In this document: one piece after another, positions 15,268 through 23,853 of the stretch | How the letters are laid out: each line of letters begins with the position of its first letter | Numbering within the stretch: position 1 is the first letter of the stretch | Assembly: GCF_029265695.1 (NCBI RefSeq) | Contig: NZ_JAJUHW010000001.1 | Coordinates: forward strand, 1 to 48,991 | DNA length: 48,991 nucleotides | Reading direction: 5' to 3' | Origin: Gracilinema caldarium | Lineage (GTDB): Bacteria; Spirochaetota; Spirochaetia; Treponematales; Breznakiellaceae | Made by a program: the position numbers and the translations under genes | Notes under the pieces: model-generated | Databases searched by the model: none | What the model was told of the DNA's origin: nothing | What the model saw: the letters and a program-made list of their open reading frames with translations, nothing else

Positions 15268-17070
15268 ATGGATAATATGGAACGGAAACGGATAACTATT
15301 CTTTTGGTTCAAAACAGCGCTCCTCCCATCGAAGGTGAAAAACAACAGCTGGAAAGCTATGGATATCGGGTGCTGCAGGTTCAAGGTAATGAGAAAACTC
15401 TGCATACACTCGCCGAAAGCAGCGAACCTGTACATCTTATCATCATCGATATGGATTCCTGTTCCGAAGCTCAGGGAATAGAATTGGCGGAACGCCTTGT
15501 GTCAAGCCTATCACTGCCCTTGATATGGATATCTTCCCATGTCGATAAAGACTTTGTTGCAAAGACTGAGCATATAGAAGCCTATGGCTTTGTGGATAAA
15601 CAGAGCGGTATCGCTGTTTTGGACGCTGCCATCCAGGTTGCGCTTAAACTGTTCCATGCAAAACTGAAAGAAATGCGCATTGAACAGGAACTCCTTGATC
15701 GCAATCAGAACCTACAGAAGCTTTTAGAAAGTCTTCCCTATCCGGGATGGCTCATCGATCGGGATAAGAATATTGTCTCCCAGAATAAAAAAGCAGAGGA
15801 GTTGTTTCATTCCCAGTCAGGTAAACTTTGCTGGGCTGCTATTCATGATGGCAAATGGCTAAAGCCTGCACAGTACAGCGAATACAAAGAAACTGGCACC
15901 TGTCCCCCAGATGGGGCATGCCGGTTCTGCCGGGCTGCCGAAGCGCTGGAAAACCAAAAACCGGTCACCGATATAGTCGAAATGGATAGACACTTTTACA
16001 AAGTTTGGTGGATCCCCATATCTAAAGATCTCTTCCTTGATTTTGTAGAAGATGTAACCGATCTAAAAAGGGCAGAACTCCGGCTTGCAAACATTATCGA
16101 AGGAACCCAGACAGCCACCTGGGAGTGGAATGTTCAAACTGGAGAAACAATTTTAAATGAACGATGGGCTGAGATGGTAGGTTATACACTGGATGAACTA
16201 GCTCCTACCAGCATAGATACCTGGAACAACTTTTTGCACCCAGAAGACAGGGATAAAAGTGAACGTGCTCTGGATAAACACTTTTCAGGTGAATTGCCTT
16301 ATTATGAAGCTGAGGTCCGCTTGCGCCATAAAAACGGTTCCTGGGTGTGGATCCTCGACCGAGGCAAAGTGACTGAATGGACAAGCGATGGCAAGCCTCT
16401 CATCATGATGGGCACCCATCAGGATATTACCCATTTAAAGAATATTTCAGAAAAGCTGCAAAAGGAGCTTCTTGTTAAAGAAACACTGCTCAGGGAAGTG
16501 CATCATCGGGTTAAAAATAATCTAGCTACGCTGGAAACGCTTCTGAGTTTTCAGGCGGAGGGAACGGATAATCCTGAGGTTCGGCAGGGTCTCCAGAACG
16601 CCATTGCGCGGACCGCAAGCATGCAGACCCTCTACGAAAAACTGCTGGTAACCGACAATTATTCAGAAATTTCGGTTAAAAACTATTTGGAAGATTTGGC
16701 AGACTCAATTCTTTCGGTTTTTGTACTACCCCACTATATAACAATAGAAATAGAAATAGCAGATTTCTTGCTTAATTCCAAAAAAATCGTACCACTGGGG
16801 CTCATTTTTAACGAACTCCTTACCAATGTCCTTAAATATGCTTTTGCAGGTTTTGAAAAGGGCAAAATCACGATTAATATGGAAAAACAGGAAGCTGCAG
16901 CTATACTTCGCATAAAAGATACCGGCATAGGAATCGATGAACAGATTCTGAAAAACGGTTCTGCTGGCTTTGGGTTAACGATAGTAAAAATGTTAGCAGA
17001 AGAATTAAAAGGTACATTTACCGTTAAGGTAGACAGGGGAACCGAAAGTATACTTCGATTCCCCATATAA
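15268..17070 (+). CDS. Sensor histidine kinase (receiver-like, PAS-PAS, HisKA_2)
   Basis: A 600-residue soluble kinase with no membrane segment. Residues 1-125 look like a receiver domain (ILLVQNSAP, LIIIDMDS, GFVDKQSG), with a phospho-acceptor-type Asp present. A coiled coil follows. PAS 1 (about 140-245) carries a Cys group, TCPPDGACRFC near 211-221, that could bind metal or sense redox. PAS 2 (about 275-390) is of the PAS_3 type with the WVWILDRGKV and HQDIT ending. The phosphotransfer segment LREVHHRVKNNLATLETLLSF (H near 411) marks the HisKA_2 class. An ATPase domain with NELLTNVLKYAF and DTGIGID completes it. The partner regulator is not in the window. Two ATGs (15268, 15277) are possible; the second is better spaced from GGGAG. 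Confidence 0.85.
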   Translation: MDNMERKRITILLVQNSAPPIEGEKQQLESYGYRVLQVQGNEKTLHTLAESSEPVHLIIIDMDSCSEAQGIELAERLVSSLSLPLIWISSHVDKDFVAKTEHIEAYGFVDKQSGIAVLDAAIQVALKLFHAKLKEMRIEQELLDRNQNLQKLLESLPYPGWLIDRDKNIVSQNKKAEELFHSQSGKLCWAAIHDGKWLKPAQYSEYKETGTCPPDGACRFCRAAEALENQKPVTDIVEMDRHFYKVWWIPISKDLFLDFVEDVTDLKRAELRLANIIEGTQTATWEWNVQTGETILNERWAEMVGYTLDELAPTSIDTWNNFLHPEDRDKSERALDKHFSGELPYYEAEVRLRHKNGSWVWILDRGKVTEWTSDGKPLIMMGTHQDITHLKNISEKLQKELLVKETLLREVHHRVKNNLATLETLLSFQAEGTDNPEVRQGLQNAIARTASMQTLYEKLLVTDNYSEISVKNYLEDLADSILSVFVLPHYITIEIEIADFLLNSKKIVPLGLIFNELLTNVLKYAFAGFEKGKITINMEKQEAAAILRIKDTGIGIDEQILKNGSAGFGLTIVKMLAEELKGTFTVKVDRGTESILRFPI

Positions 17071-17079
17071 CGACTTTAT

Positions 17080-17961
17080 TTATACTTTTCGCCTGATATA
17101 CGAAACGCTGTATAAAAGTACTCCGGCCCAGACAAATGCAAAGGCGATAATATTACGGGTTGGAAAAGCTTCTCCAAAAACAAGTACCCCCAGGGCAAGC
17201 TGCAGGGTAGGGGATAAAAATTGAATAAAGCCCAGGGTAGACAAGGGAAGCAGTTTTGCCGCCCTTGCAAACCAGAGCAGGGGTAAAGCGGTTATGACCC
17301 CAGAGGAAACCAGCAGTGTGATTTGTATACTCCCTCCGGAGAAGGCTCCGTTCCCATGGCTCTGGCGGAACAACAGAAAACCGATAGCGAGCGGAGCAAG
17401 GAGCAACGTTTCCGACGCGAGCCCTTCCAGCGAAGTAAGGTCAATTTTCTTTTTCGCATAGCCGTATAATCCAAAACTCAAGGCGAGGGCCAGTGAAATC
17501 CAGGGAAAAACCCCGGAAAATATGGTCATAAGGAGAACCCCGCTCGCCGCAAGGGCCACCGCACCCCATTGCAGCGGCGAGAGCCGCTCCCGGAAAAAGA
17601 GGAGCCCCAGCAGCACGTTTACCAGTGGGTTGATATAATAGCCCAGCGAGGCTTCCACGGTGTGGGCGCTATTTACCGCCCAGATGTATAGCCCCCAGTT
17701 TAGGGAAATAAAAAGAGCAGAGAGCGCCAGAGCCTTAAGATTTTGCATATTGAGCAAGAGGGTCCACCAACGGGCCTTTCCCCGCAGAGCTAAAATAAAC
17801 CACACAAATACCAGGGAAAAAACAACCCGGCATGATAGAATTTGGGTGGATTCCACAGAAGAAAGCAGTTTCCAAAAAAGAGGCAAGAGACCCCAGGAAC
17901 CGTAGGCCGCAAAGGCAAACAAGGCGCCCCGCTGCAAGGATTTTTCATCATGCTGTATCAT
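17080..17961 (-). CDS. rarD: RarD-type EamA family permease
   Basis: A 293-residue integral membrane protein with about ten hydrophobic helices in two EamA halves. AAYGSWGLLPLFWKLL, SCRVVFSLVFVW, NWGLYIWAVNS and LGYYINPLVNVLLG are typical of RarD proteins. The name comes from a chloramphenicol-sensitivity annotation; the transported solute is unknown and is likely a small metabolite. It is convergent with the sensor kinase (nine-base gap) and divergent from the VWA gene. Upstream on its strand are TTGTAT and TAGAGT with a 17-base spacer and no Shine-Dalgarno sequence, a weak promoter close to the ATG. Confidence 0.85.
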   Translation of the reverse strand: MIQHDEKSLQRGALFAFAAYGSWGLLPLFWKLLSSVESTQILSCRVVFSLVFVWFILALRGKARWWTLLLNMQNLKALALSALFISLNWGLYIWAVNSAHTVEASLGYYINPLVNVLLGLLFFRERLSPLQWGAVALAASGVLLMTIFSGVFPWISLALALSFGLYGYAKKKIDLTSLEGLASETLLLAPLAIGFLLFRQSHGNGAFSGGSIQITLLVSSGVITALPLLWFARAAKLLPLSTLGFIQFLSPTLQLALGVLVFGEAFPTRNIIAFAFVWAGVLLYSVSYIRRKV

Positions 17962-18025
17962 AGAGGTAGTACTCTACTTGGCTATTTCTTTTTATACAAG
18001 AAGTGAATGTGCCGATAGTCTAAAT

Positions 18026-19141
18026 ATGGATAAGAAATGTTCCGTTATCCTACTGTTTCAGATCTGTGTTCTTCTCTTACCCCTTGGGGCTCTTGATTTA
18101 ACCATAGGACCCGGGGACCTCAGGATAGAACAGCGGGTGGACGGAGGCTATCACCTTTTTATCCGTAAAAAGCCCGACATTGCTTCAGTACTGCTTACCG
18201 AATCCACCCGGGATCCGGCCTTAAAGGCAGATAACTATGCCTACCGGGCTCCCGACTGGAACCCGATCAACGGCGATGAAATCCGTTATTTAGACGGAAA
18301 ACCGATTCCCAGGGAAAGCAAAATTTGGTCCCTCATCGATTCAAGTCCGGAGCCGGACAGACAATTTGGAGAGGCTTTCCACATTTATATCCCCTATATC
18401 CTTAACTATGGTTACAGCTGGACCCGGCATGGAGAAGTGTATGTGGTGGACGGCACCTATTTAAATCTCCGGGCATTCCAAAAACCCTATGGAGACTATG
18501 CCGGATCTTTTAAGGATAATCCCTTTGTGCTTCGGGTCATCCAAAAACCCCTCGAAGGCCCTCCGGAAGGCAACTTTATGAAGGATACGGTAGAAAGTTT
18601 TACCGAAATTGCCGCGGCCGCAAAGGGCCAGGTCCTCTATTCTACCGGTGTGGAAGATATAGTGCCAAAGATTAAAAAGGTGCTCGAGACGGTACGGGGC
18701 CGGTCGGTGGACCTGGTAATAGCCTTGGATACGACCGCCAGCATGCGGGACGATATAGATGCGGTCCGGGCCATGCTGATCCCCATGCTCCAAGATATTA
18801 TCCGGGAATTTGTGTCCTTCCGTATCGGTATGGTACTCTATAAGGATTATTTCGAAGAATACCTCAACAAGATTATTCCCTTTACAAGCGATTTTGCAAG
18901 CTTCCAGAAGACCCTCAACGCGATCCGGGTAGGCGGCGGAAGGGACATCCCCGAAGCGGTTTATGAAGCCCTCCATGCGGCCTGTACAAAATTCCCCTGG
19001 TCTGCAGAAGAAAAGCTTGTCATATTGATTGGGGACGCGCCGCCCCATCCGCGGCCCCGGGGAGACATTACTAAAGAAATGGTGGATAAGGCTACGGCAG
19101 AACGGGAACTGAAAATCAACGTTATGATTCTGCCGCAATGA
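18026..19141 (+). CDS. Exported von Willebrand factor A domain protein
   Basis: A 371-residue protein. Starting at the ATG at 18026 gives a signal peptide (MDKKCSVILLFQICVLLLP, cleavage near GAL), while the longer reading frame would add a hydrophilic leader. Residues of about 25-215 are a beta-rich region I do not recognise. From about 228 comes a VWA domain: LVIALDTTASMRDD holds a MIDAS-type DxTxS site, followed by GMVLYKDYF, GGGRDIPEAVYEALHAA and LVILIGDAPPHPRP. VWA domains bind protein partners through a divalent metal. The protein ends soon after the VWA domain. It is probably periplasmic or attached to the cell surface; its partner is unknown. Confidence 0.75.
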   Translation: MDKKCSVILLFQICVLLLPLGALDLTIGPGDLRIEQRVDGGYHLFIRKKPDIASVLLTESTRDPALKADNYAYRAPDWNPINGDEIRYLDGKPIPRESKIWSLIDSSPEPDRQFGEAFHIYIPYILNYGYSWTRHGEVYVVDGTYLNLRAFQKPYGDYAGSFKDNPFVLRVIQKPLEGPPEGNFMKDTVESFTEIAAAAKGQVLYSTGVEDIVPKIKKVLETVRGRSVDLVIALDTTASMRDDIDAVRAMLIPMLQDIIREFVSFRIGMVLYKDYFEEYLNKIIPFTSDFASFQKTLNAIRVGGGRDIPEAVYEALHAACTKFPWSAEEKLVILIGDAPPHPRPRGDITKEMVDKATAERELKINVMILPQ

Positions 19142-19200
19142 GAGAACAGGCTCATCGCCGGGTAATCCCTGGCTGATTCAAACAGAGCTTGGTCTACTAT

Positions 19201-19599
19201 TTATTTCTTTTCCAGCTCAATTTTGGCCAACACTTTTTCGGCCAAAATTTTATACTGGGCGGGCAGGAATTCCGCATCTACCTGTTTATACCGATCCAAA
19301 AGGGCATAAAAACCAGCCTTGGCTTCGGCGTATTTCTTTTGTTTGTATTTAATAAAGGCAATTTCATATTCAGCGGCGCACACCATTTCCTCGTCATCGG
19401 GATAACGGTCAAGAATCGCCTGGTAATACTGGATCGCCACATTATACTGGTTTTTGTCCGTAGCATCCTGGGCCCGCTGGATAAGCTCCATGGGTGTAAG
19501 TCCCTCAGGAACCGCTGCAGGGGCGGAGGCGCAGGATACAAGCAGGCTTGCCGATAAGAGAAGGGCCGCACAAAGTAATCTCTCGATTGTTTTACGCAT
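19201..19599 (-). CDS. Small TPR-like lipoprotein
   Basis: A 132-residue lipoprotein. The start at 19599 gives a signal peptide ending in LLVSC. The mature part has two or three helical repeats of the tetratricopeptide type (NQYNVAIQYYQAILDRYPDD, EYEIAFIKYKQKKYAEAKAGF), a protein-binding scaffold as in YbgF/BamD-like envelope proteins. A TATATC hexamer lies seven bases upstream of the ATG, with TTGTAT 17 bases further up, and there is no Shine-Dalgarno sequence, so a leaderless mRNA is possible. Function beyond protein binding cannot be stated. Confidence 0.7.
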   Translation of the reverse strand: MRKTIERLLCAALLLSASLLVSCASAPAAVPEGLTPMELIQRAQDATDKNQYNVAIQYYQAILDRYPDDEEMVCAAEYEIAFIKYKQKKYAEAKAGFYALLDRYKQVDAEFLPAQYKILAEKVLAKIELEKK

Positions 19600-19663
19600 A
19601 GCTAAGGATATACCACGACTACAGGAGAAATACAAGTTCATGCCTTCCGCATGCTCACAACAA

Positions 19664-19712
19664 TATAAAAAAAGGCCAGTTGAGAAGTCCACGAGGGCTT
19701 CTACAACTGGCC
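19664..19712 (-). terminator. Rho-independent terminator
   Basis: On the minus strand GGCCAGTTG pairs with CAACTGGCC and an inner GAAG pairs with CTTC. The stem is followed by a run of seven T. It starts eight bases after the stop of the small Cys-containing gene. Confidence 0.85.
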
Positions 19713-19719
19713 GATTATG

Positions 19720-20058
19720 TTACCGGACGTATAATTCATCCTTTACCGGCAAGGTTTTCTTTAATTCCCGCAAAAACTCCCGGGGGTCTCCCATCTCTTC
19801 ATAGGCATCACAGTGGTCAAGGCTCCGGCGCGCAACGGTACAGTACTTGTATACCTTTTCTTCGCCAAGCTTTTTGCGCCATTTACCCGCATCGCAGCGT
19901 ACCCGCAGGAAATACCGTTCATCCCCATCGGGACTGGAGGGCACAACCTTGCAGTGAATGCAGTTTGCGCAGTAGATTTTGCCGCTCAGAGCTGTGTCAT
20001 CGTCAAAGTCCGCACCCAGCGGTTCGACCTCAACTTCCGATATCATGGTGTCCAGCAT
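19720..20058 (-). CDS. Small conserved-looking Cys-containing protein
   Basis: A 112-residue cytoplasmic protein of unknown function. It holds CANCIHCK near residues 30-37 and further Cys residues (RCDAGKW, YKYCTVA, HCDAY), six in all, which suggests a zinc or iron-sulfur site. The N-terminus is acidic. The start is supported by GGGGAAGG just upstream, a full promoter (TTGACT, 17 bases, TATACT at 20086-20114) and a terminator right after the stop, so it is a real single-gene unit. I do not recognise the family; a zinc-ribbon-like binding protein is one possibility. Confidence 0.65.
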   Translation of the reverse strand: MLDTMISEVEVEPLGADFDDDTALSGKIYCANCIHCKVVPSSPDGDERYFLRVRCDAGKWRKKLGEEKVYKYCTVARRSLDHCDAYEEMGDPREFLRELKKTLPVKDELYVR

Positions 20059-20085
20059 AGCCTTCCCCCTTTTATTAATGTTGGA

Positions 20086-20114
20086 AGTATAACCCCCTTT
20101 AGCGGAACAGTCAA
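20086..20114 (-). promoter_or_regulatory. Promoter of the small Cys-containing gene
   Basis: On the minus strand TTGACT (20109-20114) and TATACT (20086-20091) are 17 bases apart. Both hexamers match the consensus in five of six positions. Confidence 0.7.
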
Positions 20115-20308
20115 ATTTTAGCTGCTGCTGTCTTGCTAAAGTTGCTGTATAAATATGCTAAAATTGATGAAAGGTCAAGGGGAACCTGGGGCCAAAATGA
20201 TAAAAAAATGATGAGAATTGTTTGTATTTAATGATATTATTCCTTATAAGATAAAAATATGTCATATTTCTCCAATTTCAAGGCTCTTTTTAATGTTCTT
20301 AAACAGCG
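20115..20308. other. AT-rich intergenic region upstream of the arginine operon
   Basis: No gene is seen. TTTAGC (20117-20122) and GCTAAA (20135-20140) form an inverted repeat, with further copies at 20098 (TTTAGC) and 20157 (GCTAAA). The rest is very AT-rich. It could hold regulator sites for either flanking gene. I see no tRNA and no known riboswitch. Confidence 0.4.
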
Positions 20309-20336
20309 TTGACAGAAATTTATATTTATGCATATT
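20309..20336 (+). promoter_or_regulatory. Promoter of the arginine operon
   Basis: TTGACA (20309-20314), a perfect -35, is followed after 16 bases by CATATT (20331-20336), a four of six match to the -10. The spacer is AT-rich and contains TTTATATTTATGCA, loosely like an ARG box, so ArgR could also act here. The predicted start of transcription is about 20343-20344. Confidence 0.55.
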
Positions 20337-20343
20337 TATACCT

Positions 20344-20379
20344 ATGAACCTAAGGCATCGACGCCTCCGTAGACCCTAA
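20344..20379 (+). CDS. Possible arginine-rich leader peptide
   Basis: An ORF of 11 codons and a stop between the promoter and argJ reads MNLRHRRLRRP. Five residues are Arg, using five different codons (AGG, CGA, CGC, CGT, AGA). The ATG falls at the predicted transcription start, so it would be translated without a leader. Leader peptides rich in the end-product amino acid are the classic sensor of transcription or translation attenuation. CCGTAG inside the Arg codons can pair with CTGCGG (20409-20414), and CTCCGT with ACGGAG (20451-20456), so ribosome stalling could change folding ahead of argJ. No strong terminator is seen. That the peptide is made, and that it regulates, is inference. Confidence 0.4.
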   Translation: MNLRHRRLRRP

Positions 20380-20486
20380 CCCATCTCTATGCACCGCTTC
20401 AGGATAGACTGCGGCGGATCTTTTCTCGTCTGAGCAATGACTTTAGCACAACGGAGTTATATAAATAAACTTAATAAGGAGCGGAT
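20380..20486 (+). promoter_or_regulatory. Putative structured 5' leader of argJ
   Basis: Between the possible leader peptide and argJ lies a weak hairpin (CCG, CAG paired with CTG, CGG; 20394-20414) followed by a short T-rich stretch. Then come ACGGAG, an AT-rich segment and the ribosome binding site AAGGAG (20476-20481). Function as an attenuator is a suggestion only. Confidence 0.3.
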
Positions 20487-21713
20487 ATGAAACAGATTGA
20501 TGGCGGCCTGTGCGCACCCAAGGGCTTTCGAGCCGGAGGTGTGTGGTGCGGGATTCGTAAAAAGAATGATAAGAGGGATCTTGCGCTGATCGTTTCCGAC
20601 CGCCTTTGTACCGCCGCTGGCATGTATACGACCAATAAAGTAAAAGCAGCCAGTGTTCTCGTGACCCGCGAACACCTTGCATCAGGCCGCTGTCAGGCGG
20701 TGATCTGCAATTCGGGAAATGCCAACGCCTGCACCGGCGAGGCGGGGCTCGACGCCGCCCGCCGCATGGCCCGTGCCGCAGCCGCAGCCCTTTCCATCGA
20801 TCCAGCCCTGGTGGCCGTCGGGTCAACCGGCGTTATCGGTGTCCCCCTCCCGGTAGAAAAGGTAGAGGCTGCCATGCCGGACCTGGTCTGTTCCCTCTCC
20901 GCAGATTACAAGGGCCATGCGGCGGCCCTGGAAGCCATTATGACCACCGACACGCGCAAAAAAGAAATCGCCCTGGAAATTGAGCTGGACGGCAAGCCTG
21001 TCCGAATCGGCGCCATCGCCAAGGGCGCGGGTATGATACACCCTAATATGGCAACCATGCTGAGCTTTATTACCACCGACGCGGCCATTGCGCCGGCCCT
21101 CCTCGATAGCGCCCTCCGCCTCGCCGTGAGCCGCTCCTTTAACCGCGTTACTGTGGACGGAGACACCAGCACCAACGATATGGTCGTCATCCTTGCCAAC
21201 GGTATGGCCGAAAATGCTCCTATAGAAAAGGACGACGCCAACTATCTCCGCTTCTGCGCAGCCCTGGAACAGGTGTGCATCAACCTGGCCCGTGCGATTG
21301 CCCGGGATGGGGAAGGGGCGACGCGGCTCGTTTCGTGTACTGTAAGCGGCGCTATAGATGAAAAAAACGCAGAAACCCTGGCTAAAGCGATTGTGGGCTC
21401 CAGCCTCGTCAAGGCCGCCTGTTTCGGCGCCGATGCCAACTGGGGCCGGATTCTCTGTGCCATGGGATATTCGGGCGCTGACTTTGAACCGGAAACCGTT
21501 TCGGTTCGTTTCCGCAGCAAAGCCGGGGAAGTCCTCGTATGTAAGGGCGGCTCCTCCATTCCCTTTTCGGAGGGCCTTGCAAAGGCAGTGCTTTCCGAGG
21601 AAGAAATTGACATTCTCGTGGACTTTGAACATGCCGGGGCTGCCAGCGCTACCTGCTGGGGCTGTGACCTGACCTACGACTATGTTAAAATAAACGGCGA
21701 TTACCGGTCCTGA
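20487..21713 (+). CDS. argJ: Bifunctional ornithine acetyltransferase / N-acetylglutamate synthase
   Basis: A 408-residue enzyme of the usual ArgJ length. It transfers the acetyl group from N-acetylornithine to glutamate and so recycles it in arginine synthesis; many members can also use acetyl-CoA. The self-cleavage site HPNMATMLSFITTDA lies around residue 185-199, where the Thr becomes the N-terminal nucleophile of the beta chain. Other family marks are NSGNANACTG, GSTGVIGVPLP, TVDGDTSTNDM and a C-terminal LTYDYVKINGDYR. It is first in the operon, followed by argB after 36 bases. argA and argE would not be needed with it. argC and argF are not in the window. Confidence 0.96.
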   Translation: MKQIDGGLCAPKGFRAGGVWCGIRKKNDKRDLALIVSDRLCTAAGMYTTNKVKAASVLVTREHLASGRCQAVICNSGNANACTGEAGLDAARRMARAAAAALSIDPALVAVGSTGVIGVPLPVEKVEAAMPDLVCSLSADYKGHAAALEAIMTTDTRKKEIALEIELDGKPVRIGAIAKGAGMIHPNMATMLSFITTDAAIAPALLDSALRLAVSRSFNRVTVDGDTSTNDMVVILANGMAENAPIEKDDANYLRFCAALEQVCINLARAIARDGEGATRLVSCTVSGAIDEKNAETLAKAIVGSSLVKAACFGADANWGRILCAMGYSGADFEPETVSVRFRSKAGEVLVCKGGSSIPFSEGLAKAVLSEEEIDILVDFEHAGAASATCWGCDLTYDYVKINGDYRS

Positions 21714-21749
21714 GCGGGCACGCAAGACTAAAAATAAGGAGCATAAATT

Positions 21750-22646
21750 GTGAAGGATTTTACCATAGGAAACGAAGACCGGGCAAAGGTACTTATTCAA
21801 GCCTTGCCCTATATCCAGAAATTTATGGGCAAGACCATTGTGGTCAAATACGGCGGCAACGCCATGATCAACGAGGAGCTTAAGTCCGCGGTTATCCAGG
21901 ATGTGGTTCTCATGGCCTGTGTGGGCATCCGCACTGTTTTGGTTCACGGCGGCGGCCCTGAAATTGAATTTATGCTCCGTAAAATTGGTAAGGAGAGCCG
22001 TTTTGTTAAGGGTCTGCGCTATACCGATGAAGAAACCATGGAAATTGTCCAAATGGTCTTGGCGGGTAAGGTAAACAAGGATATTGTTTCATTAATACAG
22101 CAGGCCGGCGGCCAGGCCCTGGGCCTCTGCGGGCTTGATGGAGGGCTTTTGCAGGCCCGCAAACTAAGGACCGACGGAGAAGACCTGGGTCTTGTGGGTG
22201 AAATTATCGCAGTGCGGACCGCGGTCCTGGAGGATGTACTTAACCGGGGTTATATCCCCGTGGTATCCACCGTCGCCCAGGGGACTGAAGACGCTATGGG
22301 CCAGGCCCTTAACATTAATGCGGACACCGCGGCAGCCCAGATTGCCGCTGCTTTGGGGGCGGAAAAGCTTATCCTCATGACCGATGTCCGGGGCATACTA
22401 AAGGATGTAAACGATCCAGAATCTCTCCTCCAGGAAATCCGGCGGGGTGAACTGGATGGTCTTATAAAAGAAGGCATCGTGAGCAAGGGGATGATCCCCA
22501 AGGTAGACTGCTGCCGCCTTGCCCTAGATGCGGGGGTCCGGAAGGCCCATATCATCGACGGCCGGATTCCCCATGGGCTGCTTCTTGAGCTTTTTACCGA
22601 CGAAGGCATCGGCACCCAGGTGGTTTCCGATGTGGATAAAGGATAA
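21750..22646 (+). CDS. argB: Acetylglutamate kinase
   Basis: A 298-residue amino acid kinase that phosphorylates N-acetylglutamate, the second step of arginine synthesis and the usual target of arginine feedback. It shows VVKYGGNAM near residue 31, LVHGGGPEIEFML near 65 and LMTDVRGIL near 209, the nucleotide and substrate loops. The N-terminal helix before the kinase fold (KVLIQALPYIQKF) is the kind that forms the hexamer in arginine-inhibited members, so feedback inhibition is likely. The start is GTG with AAGGAG nine bases upstream. The stop is three bases from the argD start. Confidence 0.96.
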   Translation: MKDFTIGNEDRAKVLIQALPYIQKFMGKTIVVKYGGNAMINEELKSAVIQDVVLMACVGIRTVLVHGGGPEIEFMLRKIGKESRFVKGLRYTDEETMEIVQMVLAGKVNKDIVSLIQQAGGQALGLCGLDGGLLQARKLRTDGEDLGLVGEIIAVRTAVLEDVLNRGYIPVVSTVAQGTEDAMGQALNINADTAAAQIAAALGAEKLILMTDVRGILKDVNDPESLLQEIRRGELDGLIKEGIVSKGMIPKVDCCRLALDAGVRKAHIIDGRIPHGLLLELFTDEGIGTQVVSDVDKG

Positions 22647-22649
22647 GCA

Positions 22650-23828
22650 ATGAACGATTGTTTTATGAATACCTACCACCGGCTGCCGGTGGTATTTACC
22701 GAGGGGAGGGGAGCCCAGCTTACAGACCAGGCTGGCAAAACCTACCTGGACTTTACCTCAGGCATTGCGGTGAACTGCCTTGGCCATAACCATCCGGCCC
22801 TGGTCAGGGCTGTTAGCAGCCAGGCTGCAAAGCTCATCCATACATCAAACTATTTTTTAAGCGATACCTCCCTTGTTTTTGCTGACCGGCTCGTGGCGGC
22901 CTGCAAAGCCCTCGGCATGGAGCGGGTCTTTTTAAGCAACTCAGGGGCTGAAGCCAACGAAGGGGCTATCAAAATAGCCCGCAAATATTCCCAGACAAGG
23001 TACGGCAATGGCCGGCACCGGATCGTCACCCTGAAAGGGAGCTTTCATGGCCGAACCTTGACCACCCTATCGGCCACGGGGCAGGACCGCTTTCATCCTG
23101 ACAGTTTTGCTCCCTATACGGAGGGCTTTATCTTTGTGGAGCGGAATGACCTTGCAGCCATGGAAAAAGCGCTGGACGGAACCGTTGCGGCGGTGCTTAT
23201 GGAACCCATTCAGGGCGAAAGCGGCATCCGGCCCCTGGATAGGGCCTACGTTCAGGCTGTAGCCCAGCTTTGCCGGGAGCGGGATGTACTTCTCATGTTC
23301 GATGAGGTCCAGTCCGGCGTGGGCAGAACCGGCACTTTCCTTGCCTCGGAACTGTTCCAGGTAGAGGCTGATGTGATTACCCTGGCAAAAGGGCTAGCAG
23401 GGGGCGTGCCGGTGGGGGCCGTGCTGGCAGGGGGCCGGACAGCGGAGGTCCTCGGCGTGGGGGACCATGGGAGTACCTTCGGCGGGAATCCCCTGGCAGC
23501 CGCAGCGGGGCTTGCGGTCCTGGATACGGTGAATAGGCCTGAAATGCTGGCGGAGATCAGGCGGAAAGGAGACCTTATTATGGAAACGGTCCGCTCCTGG
23601 CAGCATCCCCAGGTCGGGGAAATCCGGGGCCGGGGCCTTATGATCGGCATCGATATCGTTTCCGATGCCTGGCCGGTGCTGGAGGCTGCCCTCGCAAAGG
23701 GGCTACTCCTCCTTTCAGCGGGCCAGAAAACCTTAAGGCTCCTCCCGCCCTATATCATAAGCGATGCGGAAATTAAAGAAGGACTTGGAATCCTCAAATC
23801 AGTCTTGGACAATTTGCCACCCCAATAA
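22650..23828 (+). CDS. argD: Acetylornithine aminotransferase
   Basis: A 392-residue class III PLP-dependent aminotransferase that makes N-acetylornithine from the semialdehyde and glutamate. It has [17 protein letters not shown] near the N-terminus, [14 protein letters not shown] (phosphate loop), [20 protein letters not shown] near 212, and the PLP Lys in [13 protein letters not shown] around residue 247. The family also includes ornithine and succinyldiaminopimelate aminotransferases, but the operon settles the role. It follows argB closely and precedes argG by 25 bases. Confidence 0.95.
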   Translation: MNDCFMNTYHRLPVVFTEGRGAQLTDQAGKTYLDFTSGIAVNCLGHNHPALVRAVSSQAAKLIHTSNYFLSDTSLVFADRLVAACKALGMERVFLSNSGAEANEGAIKIARKYSQTRYGNGRHRIVTLKGSFHGRTLTTLSATGQDRFHPDSFAPYTEGFIFVERNDLAAMEKALDGTVAAVLMEPIQGESGIRPLDRAYVQAVAQLCRERDVLLMFDEVQSGVGRTGTFLASELFQVEADVITLAKGLAGGVPVGAVLAGGRTAEVLGVGDHGSTFGGNPLAAAAGLAVLDTVNRPEMLAEIRRKGDLIMETVRSWQHPQVGEIRGRGLMIGIDIVSDAWPVLEAALAKGLLLLSAGQKTLRLLPPYIISDAEIKEGLGILKSVLDNLPPQ

Positions 23829-23853
23829 GGGCGGCTATATAAGGAGAACATTG

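Noticed and set aside
20319-20342. ARG boxes for ArgR in the argJ promoter
   Set aside because: TTTATATTTATGCA and TGCATATTTATACC each match the ARG box only partly, and they overlap, whereas real tandem boxes are separated. The stretch is AT-rich, so chance matches are expected. Not listed as a separate feature.
20823-22052. A 409-codon open frame on the minus strand over argJ and the start of argB
   Set aside because: It is opposite clear argJ and argB coding sequence, crosses the gap between them, and has no family motif. High GC at third codon positions opens the opposite frame.
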